Made by a program: the position numbers and the translations under genes
Part shown: one piece after another, positions 51,517 through 61,175 of the stretch
Layout: the number at the start of each line of letters is the position of its first letter
How positions within the stretch are numbered: position 1 is the stretch's first letter
Notes under the pieces: model-generated
Seen by the model: the letters and a program-made list of their open reading frames with translations, nothing else
The model's database searches: none
Told to the model about the DNA's origin: nothing
NCBI GenBank assembly: GCA_009768925.2
Contig: VHIT02000027.1
Coordinates: 310,001-374,000, forward strand
DNA from: Cryptosporidium bovis
Lineage: Eukaryota > Apicomplexa > Conoidasida > Eucoccidiorida > Cryptosporidiidae
Length of the DNA stretch: 64,000 nt
Reading direction: 5' to 3'

Positions 51517-54253
51517 ATGACATGCATATTGTATAGAAAAGAGCACGTTAGATGTGGATTAATACATCCTAATGGGAAGTTGATAGTTTTGTTAGTATCT
51601 TCAAATGTGAATACTGTTGAATTATATAGAATAGACAGTGCAAATAGGCCAATAAAACTTTTATGGTCGTATCAAATAAAACACGTCCCTAATTGCTTGG
51701 ATTGGTGTAATGATGACAAAAGTATATGTATAGGAGATTCAAATGGCAATATAACAATAATAGATATGAATGGTACCATTAAAAATCAAAATGGTATACA
51801 TACACAATATAATGAGGTTACAATAGTAAAGAGTAAGAGTATAAATATAGAATATAAAAACAGTGAGAATAAAGGAATATACCCCAAGTATTTGGTTGAA
51901 TTGATTAATATAGAGCCTTATATAATAAGTTTGAGGGATTTTGTATCCAATGACTTTTCTTTGAATGGCATCGTACAAAATTTTATAGATAATGTGAATT
52001 TCAAAGAGGATAACAATGATAGTACAGAGGATTATATTGATGACATCGAATCGCATAATACAGAGTATATGAATTTAAATAGCAGATCATTGAACGGTGA
52101 GTTATTGAATGATAGGAATATCATGTTGCATGACGGTGTTAATCAAAATACAAGTGAAATAATAAATAGGAAAGAAATACCCAAGCTCATTCCGGATTTC
52201 TCTGGTTCAGAAAAGGAAATATCAATATTTGTATCATTAGATAATAACAACAATATGATATGTTCAATAGGAGGTCACACTCCTATATGGAATTACAAGA
52301 TAAATGGTTCAAATAATAATAAAGTTAGCAACATAAATATATATAAGAATTATATCGTTATAATGTACAATAAAATAGATGATAATCTGAATTATAAGTT
52401 TGAGGTAATAGATGTTAAATATTTTTTAGAGTCATTTAATTCAATATTTTCGGTATTTGGTTACATTCAGTATATAAGACAATTAACGTTTTATCTTAAA
52501 GGAGTGATAAAACAAATTTACTCGGTATGGAAAATAGGTATTGTTCCATTTAGGCAATTTATTAATGGTGAGAATAATATTAAAAAAAATAGTCCTTTTA
52601 TAATTATATATTCAATAGTTTTTGGTTTACCATTAAACACATATATTACGAAGGATATATTAACATACGATTTAAATATAACAATAGATCAGCTTGTAGT
52701 TATTTGTCAAAATATAGATGATTCAGTCAGATACATGTTGTATGTGTTATCTAATACAGTGCATCCAATATTGGAACATATATCAATTATATGGGATATA
52801 ATGAAAAGTTCAGATATTATAATTGAAATGAACAACTTTGAAGATTTAGAAAAACAAATAGATGAATTGCTGGTTTATTACAAAAATATAATAAGAGAAT
52901 TGGGAATAGTCTGTCCCATAATAAATGTGTTTATTCATATATTAAGCATAGTGAAAACATACATGGAGTCACCAAATGACTTTGGGTTTGACGAGATTGG
53001 GCTTCCAAGAATAATATCATCTAACAACTCTAATTTAATATCTGATAAATTTCACATTAATGAGAGAGATTATCAAACTCTAAAAGAATTTATAATTGAA
53101 AAAGATATCAAGTTGGATAATAATGACTTAAATATTGATAAAATGGACGATAATTCAAAAACAAGTATTTTCTTTGATTATATTGAGTTCAAGAACATAG
53201 ATGAATTGTTAATAGATGAAACTCGTTCTGAATTCTCAATTAATCAAATGAATTTAATATTGGATAGGTTTTATAAATTGTTAGTTGAATATACAACTGA
53301 AAAATACATTATTAACAATGTTTTATTTGACTTTAATATCGAGTTAAATTCAAATACATTTTCAAATATTGGAATCAACAACAGTTTAAATATAAATATT
53401 GTTGATAATAATAGTGTAATGTTCATAACATTATTTAGCAGATTAAAAGATTTAAATGAGATTGATCACCAAAATGCCATTGTTAAAGTAATGGTTGAAT
53501 TTGGCAATGACGAGGTTTGTGGATTATTTGAATTCGATAATAAACAAGGATCAAACAATAACTCACTGAATAATGTTAATAACAATATTATTATTAATTA
53601 TAAAAGCAACATATACTCTTCATTTAAAGCAAAATTTTCTCTATACGCGTCTATAATATCACTACCTAATAGTTATTCGAATTACAAAATACTTGATATA
53701 ATTTGGACAAACCACTCTGAGGTATTAGTATTGATTAAAAATGGAAGTAAATCTTCGTACCTTATAAATTTTAACTTAGATTTACTTAATTTTTGTAGTA
53801 TATCACCGTTTAATATTGACATTGGCAATCACTCTCAAGACGAGATATATTATAATTACATGTATAACATCTCAAAATGCATAAACGATAGTAATTACTA
53901 TCATTCGATTTCCAATATATTTCATCATTTAAAGGATGTTTCAAGGATACATCGTCCACAAAAAACTAAAAGGTTTCTCATTGACACTACGGAAAATTCA
54001 AATTGTGAAAATTCAGACTGCAATAACAAAACCGATAACGAAAATCATATTTCTAATTTTGATTCAAATACTCAACACAATTCTACCGAAATTATTAATT
54101 TCTATTCTAAAAACAACATGGTAAGTTAATTTATATCAATTAATCTAATCTACACTTTAGTTCTGTTTATCTTATTTATGTTTACATTTATAGAAATTTT
54201 TCATCATTTCTGACAAAAAGGCCGGGAGAATTGCAATTGGAACTGTTGAATGA
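51517..54253 (+). CDS. APC4: Anaphase-promoting complex subunit 4, two exons
   Basis: 887 aa: exon 1 51517-54120, exon 2 54194-54253 (KFFIISDKKAGRIAIGTVE, stop). The N-terminal propeller-type segment has LIHPNGKLIVLLVSSNVNTVEL and CLDWCNDDKSICIGDSNGNITII. The helical APC4_WD40/APC4 central domain is visible (YYKNIIRELGIVCPIINVFI and the LDxFxxYYxxL-type helix before it). APC4 is a scaffold subunit of the APC/C cyclosome that links APC5 and APC1. Without splicing the frame would end two codons past the donor (VS). The spliced tail fits better than the alternative acceptor near 54161. Asn-rich inserts are present. Promoter pair of E2F-like sites upstream. Confidence 0.78.
54121..54193 (+). other. 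Intron of APC4 (73 nt)
   Basis: GTAAGT donor after the ACATG codon boundary and TTTATAG acceptor; phase 0. Confidence 0.8.
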
Positions 54254-54515
54254 ACCAAAATCACCGTTATGTGACTATTTGCAAATTGCAATATAAATTC
54301 AAGTGCAAAAATGTAAAACATGCATTATTTAGTAGATAAATTTTACTTCTCATTTACTAAATATTGAGATCATTTTTACTTATCATTTTCTCGTTCCCCT
54401 CTTACGAAGTTTTCTGTTGTAATACAAATTTATTAGCTACGCTATCACCGCTATTCACTGAAAACCCAACATCTATTCTAAGTTTGTACGGACGCTATCA
54501 TTCATTATTACTTGG

Positions 54516-54520
54516 AAAAA
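54516..54520 (-). terminator. Putative pol III terminator (T5)
   Basis: First run of four or more T on the minus strand downstream of the tRNA; 93 bases beyond the tRNA 3' end. Confidence 0.55.
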
Positions 54521-54611
54521 GTGCACTTTACCTACGTGACTCTTGTTACCCCACCCCAACTGTGACAACGCGCCACAGAGCGGGCCAGCCTCTGAATACT
54601 TGTAACAAGAG
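54516..54611 (-). ncRNA. Candidate structured RNA co-transcribed 3' of tRNA-Met
   Basis: On the minus strand the element follows the tRNA by one base. Its outer stem is a perfect 10-bp inverted repeat (CTCTTGTTAC at 54540-54549, GTAACAAGAG at 54602-54611, plus-strand coordinates) enclosing 52 bases. Hand-counted GC is 40/72 (about 56%), far above the flanks. Inner arms CTGTG/CACAG (54560-54578) and CAGAG/CTCTG (54576-54594) overlap by 3 bases and would compete. No T4 run occurs after the tRNA until TTTTT at 54520-54516. The family is unknown. Confidence 0.5.
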
Positions 54612-54612
54612 A

Positions 54613-54685
54613 GGAGCTGACGGGACTCGAACCCGTGACCTCGAGGGTATGAATCTCGCGCACTAGCCAACTATGCGACAGCTCC
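54613..54685 (-). tRNA. tRNA-Met (anticodon CAU)
   Basis: 73 nt. Acceptor stem GGAGCTG/CAGCTCC gives 7 perfect pairs; the D-arm is GCAT/GTGC with a 9-nt loop containing GG; the T-arm is ACGGG/CCCGT with loop TTCGAGT. The anticodon loop TTCATAC places CAT at 34-36. The last pair of the anticodon stem is an A-C mismatch (31/39), leaving four good pairs. The first pair is G-C and the anticodon stem lacks three consecutive G-C pairs, so this is the elongator rather than the initiator type. No intron. CCA is not encoded. Confidence 0.93.
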
Positions 54686-55618
54686 ACACTAGTGGCCGGG
54701 CAAAGACTTTAGGTATTATTGATTTAGAAAATTGTTTAAATTAGTCAAAAGAAAAGGATCTCGGAAAAATTAAATCAGATAACTAGATTTATATAATTAC
54801 ATAAATAAAACATACAATTAATCAATATAAACTGTACATTTTTTAACTGAAATTAATACAAAATATGAAACCAATGGATTTCATATCTATTCCTGCATTT
54901 AACCATGTTCGCTGTCCATTGTCGAATTTCTGTTTAGAAAAAAAGAAACTACTACTTCATTTTCATTCTCCATCTTTTATCTTATTGTTTATTCACTTAT
55001 TTTTCTTTATCTTCCAATTAATAATCAATTACTTACAATACAGATACCCCCTCTTTCCTACCTCTCGGATAAGAAATATCGTCGCATACCTATAAGGGTA
55101 AAGCAGACTCAAAAAGGTTTCATTAAGTTTGACTTATTTTTAGACACTAAATCAACTAGTGCGAATACTAACAAAATTCGCAAAAACAACAAACATTACC
55201 AAAACTCTGTAAAAAAAAAGCGCATATACTAATACATTTGCTTCAATGTTAATATACATACATGTTACATACTGGATGCAAATAATATACCTTTAAGAAG
55301 TGATGGTAAATTCATATATACAATGTCATCAGGTTGAAAAAAAATATTAAAGACTAATTTGCTTATGTTTCAAAAATGGCTTATAACAATAGTTACTAAG
55401 TCCTATATAACTTAAAAAATAAAACGCTTGAAAATTTAATATTTTCCCAATAACAAAAATAACAAATATATCATCTTGTTAAATTATCGTTTTTCAAAAT
55501 ATTAACATTAAATTCAATTATTTACTTTCAAATATTGTTCATAAAATCATTAATTCCAAGAAACCTTATTTCCGCATTACAAAGGCCCAAAACAGCATTA
55601 AAAGTATGTATTTAAGAA
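54686..55618. other. Intergenic region between tRNA-Met and the P5 ATPase 3' end
   Basis: About 930 very AT-rich bases; the 76-codon frame at 54865-55095 has no recognisable content. Presumed tRNA upstream and ATPase 3' DNA. Confidence 0.6.
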
Positions 55619-58600
55619 CTAAATGTTCTTTTTTACTGATGTTTTACATTCTTCCTTGTGTCTTGTAATTAGCGAAAATAATAAAAATGTAAAGAAAGAT
55701 GTAATTAGTGATATTAAACAAAACTCAATTCTCCAACTAAATGGCATGACATTTGAGTCTATTGGTCCAGAGAATGGTCTTGATGACGGATTTATTATTG
55801 TAATACCAAATAACTTAATCACGGACCTCTTAATATTATCAACGTCGCAATTAACTCTAAACATACATGTAAATGGATTCGGTCCCGTGAAGATAAGTAC
55901 TGAATAAACAACAATATTAATTGAAATTGAAATAAAAATAATAGGGTTCTTGTAAAATGGTCTCCTAAATTGGGATCCCATTGTATAACATAAGGCTGTC
56001 GTCAAAATTTGGATGGAGCTGTATACCCAACAAGAAACGAATTCAATATTGTCCATTCTCATAAACCAATTTTGGGCAGGAATTTGCATGTTGTATTCAA
56101 ATGAAGACACAAACCACGATTTTGAACTAAGACTATATGACATAACAATGTAACCAACCAAATAGACTGTTATTGGTACCAATAACAAAAGAATAAATCT
56201 CAGACTTGCAATGCTTCCAAATGGCCTGGCAGCCGCAAGTCTCCTGCACGGTGATGAGAAAATATACCCAACTAAAAGCATTGTGTGAGTGAAAAAAGCA
56301 ACGAATGAGCTGGCAATGTCTGGAATCGCAGAATAAGCAAAGTGGGTAAGCAAAGTTTCATTCAGTCCCGTAGAAATTCCATAATAAATTAAGTAAAGTA
56401 AGAAGGACATCGCAGTTGCCAGACTGCTCCTTCCTTCTCTTATTATTTCCAAAACCGAATTTAAGTCCGAATTTGTTGAGTTAAATGGGGCAACCAAAGA
56501 TGCATCGCCTTTTGAAAATGAAAGGCCGACATGTGCCATCCTTAGAGCGCCACAGTCGTTACCACCATCACCAACCATTCCTGTAACTAATCCTCTTCTC
56601 ATAAAGAAACTAACAATTTCAACTTTATCATTCGGAGACATTCTTGCGTAAACATTAACTTTTTTCAATATTCGCTCCAATCTACTTTCTTTGTTCATTA
56701 ATAAACTTACTTCATCATCCATCAGTTTTCCTTTTTCAATATCTAAATTGGAGGGGGCGCGCGTGTAATGTTCCCTAAGAAGAACACGAAGACAATCCCC
56801 AGTGAGCACGAGATTTGAGAATTTGTTCGGAGATGCTTCAGTGTAAATCTCTGAATCTGGAATAATTCTTAATGTTTCTGTGCAACGCCATACAACAGTT
56901 CCCTCTGGATCAGACCCATCCTTATGCTTCAACTCTGACAAGGCGGTACCTGTGCCATTACTATTGACCATGCCAAGCTTCGTAGCAGTGCTGAGACCTG
57001 TTAGTGGAGAATCTCCAGTGACCATAAGTGGGAGCACGTCTGCCTTAACTAGTTGCGAGAGGACACTTGGAGCTTCATCTCTAATGCTGTTTTCAAAAAC
57101 AAGTATGCCTAAAGGTGTGAGTTCGTTTTCCAGTTCGCCTCTGCCTAGAGTGAGATAAGGCCCAACCAAATTCGAATCTATTTTTTTATAGGCAGAAAAA
57201 ATAAGATAGTAACCTCGGGAAGAGAGGGAGTTTATTCTTTTTTTAAGTTCGTTGCTTGTATTGTCTGCTAAAAGAGTAATAATGGACTCTGGAGCTCCTT
57301 TTGTGAAAAGGTAATACTTTTCGGTGGTCCTGCATTTAACAAGAACACTCATGAGTCTTCTGTTGTAATCAAATGGAAAAACTCTGAGAATTTCCAGAGT
57401 ACTGAAAACCGGATTTGAATTCTCTTTGCAGGCATTTTTCTCAAAAATTGATTTTATAAGTACCTTCTCCGACCCAGATATCTTTTCAAAGTAACTTCCT
57501 GTTACAGAAAACAAGGCTTTGTCAGTATCGTTTCCATTCAGTTTCGAGTAATAAATCTTTTGATTTGACACCTCTTCATGGGAAAGACCGAAGTTGGAGG
57601 GAGAATGGCTTAATGTAGTACAGCTTCTGATTGAAAGAAAAGCTAGCTGATAATTCTTTTTCATCTCTTCTACAGAAACTATTTCATTTGAAGATGAATG
57701 ATAAACAATGTTGCTGGCTTCGCCATTTACATTATAAACTTGTCTACTCTTTAAAGTGTTTTCTCCTGCCTCTCCTTTCACTAATTCACCCTTATAGTCG
57801 TTCAAAGTCTCAATCGGGGAAAGGCCAATGAAATCCAGGTGGTCATTAGTTAACGTACCTGTTTTATCAAAACACATTACCCTCAACTTTCCCCCCAATA
57901 TTATTCTTGTTGGGACAAGGGCCTTAACCTTGAATCTACTGAAAAGACGCCTACAAGCCACATTCTGCGATAAAGTGCTTAGAACTCCTAAATATAGAGG
58001 GTAGATTGAGTTCATTGTTCCAAGTGCAAAAAAGAATGTGAAGAGACTCCAATTGTATGATCTTCCTTGTTTCACTATGAAAACTATAACCAACACAGTT
58101 AAACACAGCCAAGTGATCGGAAGTTGATCAAACATATCAAAATTGAATTTGCTCGGATATAGAATAGACCTTATAATGCGCCCTCTAAGTGTGGAGATTC
58201 CTGTTCTTATTACAAGAGCTGTGGTTCCACCACTTTGATTGTTGTTACGCTCACGATTCAGATCTTGTTGTTCAGTTGAGTCAACTGAAGTCATATTTCC
58301 AAAAGAATCGGTTGATCTCGTTGATGCAGTTGGAATGCCTTGAAGACAGATAGGTGAAGAGGAACAACTACCTCCAAAAAGCAGTCCTTTTCCAACATTT
58401 CCATAAACAGCAGTAATATTCGTGCCAGCATACAAAAAATGCTTTTTTGTGGAAAAAGGTCCATCTTCAGGGGATATTTTGTCGCTTTCAGATTCAGAAA
58501 CTGGCATCTTAATAACTTCAGCAGACTCACCTGTAAGCATTGACTCGTTCACAACCGCAGATCCAGAAAGCAACAACAGGTCGCATGGAGCAATTGTATT

Positions 58601-59881
58601 CTCATCCAGATATACAACATCACCAGGTACGAGATCATGTGGTTCAATTGAAACTATTCTACCGTCTCTGATAGTCTTTATTGAATCTGTTGATTTCATT
58701 TCCGCCAACTTTCTTACATTCCTTACACTTACAAAATGAGTCCTTATGTTTGCTATTATGCTTATGATCATCATAGGTACCCATTTAACAGCGAAAAATA
58801 TGTATCCTTGGAAAGTATATGATGAAACTATCAACAGCTGAAAAATAGTTAAGGGGTCCATAATTTCGTTTATTAGTCCGTATATTAAAGAAGGCACCTC
58901 GATTGTTATCTCATTTCTTCCATAAGATTGTTTCTGTTCAAATACTGTTTTAGAGTCCAGACCCCTTATTTGTGATATATTGTTGTCAGATGAGAATGGT
59001 GTTTCAATAGTTCTGTCACGGCCATTCATCATTGATTTCTCATTCGAACACAAATTTGGTCTAAATTGTAAAAGTTCCATAACATTACTGACACTGTATA
59101 TATCGTTTCCCAAGGAACCCGTATTGTTTATCATTCCCTCTCCATCAGTACCATCAGAATCACCGTTGGATTCTTCCATGCAAGTAAATCTTTCAAGTTT
59201 CTCAGAGTACCAGTACCTAACACAAAGCAATTCAAAATAAGACTTTTCACCTGAATTATCACCCTTATTAACACGAACAGTATATAGGTTATATCCAGAA
59301 AAATCATTGTTTAAAAAAGCTGAAAGTTTGTTAAATGGCCTAAGTATTGTGTCTAGAAATGTTTTTAACCTTGAATTCTTGCTATTAATCGTATTATTGG
59401 TGAGATCAAGATTACCCGAAGCTTTTTGCCATATACAAACATAGTCGGCATCTTTCAATTCACTTGGAACCAAAAAGAACTGTTTAAAAAATGTCTTTGT
59501 AATTCTATAGAAAAAGCAAATGGCAAAACACTCAAGCCATAAACATATAAATGTTATTGCTCTCGTGTTCCAATAAAGAGCCAATTGTCTCCTGTCGCAT
59601 CCTGCTGTATCATAAGTATGTATCATTATGAACAAAAATGGAAGAAAAGTGGAAATTATTACAGACAATTTCAATAAACTCCCAATTGCAGAGTTTTTGT
59701 ATCCTCTTTGAGCTCCATCAAACGACTCACCACGATTTCCCTTGTTAAATTTACATGTTGCTCTTTTATTTCTATAAAAAGACCAAAAATAACCCATTAT
59801 CCCCGCAATCAGTAAATTGTATATTGTTATCTTCCCAACATCCCAACTTATTATTGGTTCTGAAGGATTGTGTAGTTCCAT
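55619..59881 (-). CDS. P5B-type ATPase (ATP13A family) cation/polyamine transporter
   Basis: 1420 aa from ATG at 59881; the open frame runs 25 codons further but begins at TTG. P-type hallmarks: TGES near 447, phosphorylation motif DKTGTLTNDHLDF near 670, KGAPESI, and the hinge GDGGNDCGALRMAHVGLSFS near 1102, with Gly in place of the usual Ala of GDGAND. The run after it (KGDASLVAPFNS) and EIIREGRSSLATA match the P5 group. M4 has YPLYLG where P5B proteins carry PPALP and P5A carry PPELP. About ten to twelve helices in all. P5B members sit in late endosome or lysosome-like membranes and export polyamines; P5A acts in the ER. P5B is favoured, but the M4 motif is degenerate. Confidence 0.85.
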   Translation of the reverse strand: MELHNPSEPIISWDVGKITIYNLLIAGIMGYFWSFYRNKRATCKFNKGNRGESFDGAQRGYKNSAIGSLLKLSVIISTFLPFLFIMIHTYDTAGCDRRQLALYWNTRAITFICLWLECFAICFFYRITKTFFKQFFLVPSELKDADYVCIWQKASGNLDLTNNTINSKNSRLKTFLDTILRPFNKLSAFLNNDFSGYNLYTVRVNKGDNSGEKSYFELLCVRYWYSEKLERFTCMEESNGDSDGTDGEGMINNTGSLGNDIYSVSNVMELLQFRPNLCSNEKSMMNGRDRTIETPFSSDNNISQIRGLDSKTVFEQKQSYGRNEITIEVPSLIYGLINEIMDPLTIFQLLIVSSYTFQGYIFFAVKWVPMMIISIIANIRTHFVSVRNVRKLAEMKSTDSIKTIRDGRIVSIEPHDLVPGDVVYLDENTIAPCDLLLLSGSAVVNESMLTGESAEVIKMPVSESESDKISPEDGPFSTKKHFLYAGTNITAVYGNVGKGLLFGGSCSSSPICLQGIPTASTRSTDSFGNMTSVDSTEQQDLNRERNNNQSGGTTALVIRTGISTLRGRIIRSILYPSKFNFDMFDQLPITWLCLTVLVIVFIVKQGRSYNWSLFTFFFALGTMNSIYPLYLGVLSTLSQNVACRRLFSRFKVKALVPTRIILGGKLRVMCFDKTGTLTNDHLDFIGLSPIETLNDYKGELVKGEAGENTLKSRQVYNVNGEASNIVYHSSSNEIVSVEEMKKNYQLAFLSIRSCTTLSHSPSNFGLSHEEVSNQKIYYSKLNGNDTDKALFSVTGSYFEKISGSEKVLIKSIFEKNACKENSNPVFSTLEILRVFPFDYNRRLMSVLVKCRTTEKYYLFTKGAPESIITLLADNTSNELKKRINSLSSRGYYLIFSAYKKIDSNLVGPYLTLGRGELENELTPLGILVFENSIRDEAPSVLSQLVKADVLPLMVTGDSPLTGLSTATKLGMVNSNGTGTALSELKHKDGSDPEGTVVWRCTETLRIIPDSEIYTEASPNKFSNLVLTGDCLRVLLREHYTRAPSNLDIEKGKLMDDEVSLLMNKESRLERILKKVNVYARMSPNDKVEIVSFFMRRGLVTGMVGDGGNDCGALRMAHVGLSFSKGDASLVAPFNSTNSDLNSVLEIIREGRSSLATAMSFLLYLIYYGISTGLNETLLTHFAYSAIPDIASSFVAFFTHTMLLVGYIFSSPCRRLAAARPFGSIASLRFILLLLVPITVYLVGYIVMSYSLSSKSWFVSSFEYNMQIPAQNWFMRMDNIEFVSCWVYSSIQILTTALCYTMGSQFRRPFYKNPIIFISISINIVVYSVLIFTGPNPFTCMFRVNCDVDNIKRSVIKLFGITIINPSSRPFSGPIDSNVMPFSWRIEFCLISLITSFFTFLLFSLITRHKEECKTSVKKNI

Positions 59882-61175
59882 TTTACTTATTGCTTTCTTG
59901 TTTAAACAATCCAATATACAAGTTCTATTTTTAAAACAACTAATCTTTTGTTTCAAGCAATTTCACTTCTAAACTATTAATTATCTAAGACAATATGATA
60001 AATATCACTCTTTAGTTCACAAAAAGTTTTCCTTCTACAAAGTCGTAACAAGATCAAAGTCGCATATGTATAAATACCAATATCGACTTTATATGTACAC
60101 TTACACTCTCCCCGAGCAGTTCGGCCCCCTATTCCTGACTGGAACCTTTCTTATCCTTTTGTTCTATTGTTGAGTTATGTGGGTACAAAAAGTGGCTAGT
60201 GCCCTATTTTCGTCTTATTACTAAACTTTGAATTATTATCGCTTGTCCTCAATTATTTTCCCCATATACCCCTTGTTTCTTAATACAAAACCCTGGCAAT
60301 TAATCATATATATACATAACTATGTTGTGCCCGCAACTTTAAATACCACTTGTATATGTATATTTATGCGCCACACTATTCTTTTCTTTTATTATTTACT
60401 TATTCATTGTGCCCGCTCAAATTAATGGTACCAGTACTTATTTACAATTGAAATTCATGTTTATGCGACAAGTGTATCCTGCTGCCAATAGCATTGTTTT
60501 TTATTTGTTTGTTTTCTGTTCGCTGGTACTGTAGCAATTCTGGTTCCTATTTGTTAGTGTTCACAGCAGTGAGAGTGGCGTTAAACACATATGAGGAGAA
60601 TAGTGTCTTTCACACCGCTCAGCTAACGCCACCCCCTTTTTCATTCCATGAAATTATTGGTCTCCCAAAAACCTTTAAGAATTATTTTTTCCCTCTAAAA
60701 TCACATAAGTTGCTCTCTCTCCCACTTAGTGTGTTCAAACATTGAGAAGCACCTACTTTCTGCATTCATACGTGTATATTACAAGAAGCAAATAGTATTC
60801 GAGGCAAATATTAATAATTCTATTTTAATCATACAGATAATATCCCGTATTTTGTACACAATAAGGAAATGACACACGTAAAAAAGTTGTTCTTTCGCTT
60901 AGACATATAAAATAAAGAGTGGAGAAGGTTTAAATTAAATATTATACAAGGGTACTTTAAAAGTCTAAATTTGTTATTTTGTCACAATATTAAGCTAATT
61001 AAGTTTCACCACTATCTATTTTCATCTATTCATACATACACACATTTACCTATGTTCTATGCTAATTTTATTATCCCAACCCTTGTATATAAAAACTACC
61101 ACTTGTATTCTATTCTTCTATCTTCCTTCATTGTCGCAACAGTAGTTCTTTTTCTAAATTTCTTCCAATAAAGAA
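59882..61175. other. Intergenic: promoter side of P5 ATPase, 3' side of nucleolin-like gene
   Basis: About 1.3 kb, T-rich on the plus strand. Short hydrophobic frames here (for example 60494-60745) are typical of T-rich DNA and not supported. No GGCGCC core found. Confidence 0.55.

Noticed and set aside
54364-54670. Short frames on both strands overlapping tRNA-Met
   Set aside because: They read through the tRNA and its adjoining structured element, so they are not credible coding regions.
59882-59956. N-terminal 25-codon extension of the P5 ATPase
   Set aside because: It begins with TTG and has no ATG; the conserved-looking start is the ATG at 59881.
60494-60745. 83-codon plus-strand frame in the spacer upstream of the P5 ATPase
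   Set aside because: T-rich DNA produces hydrophobic open frames by chance; no domain or promoter support.
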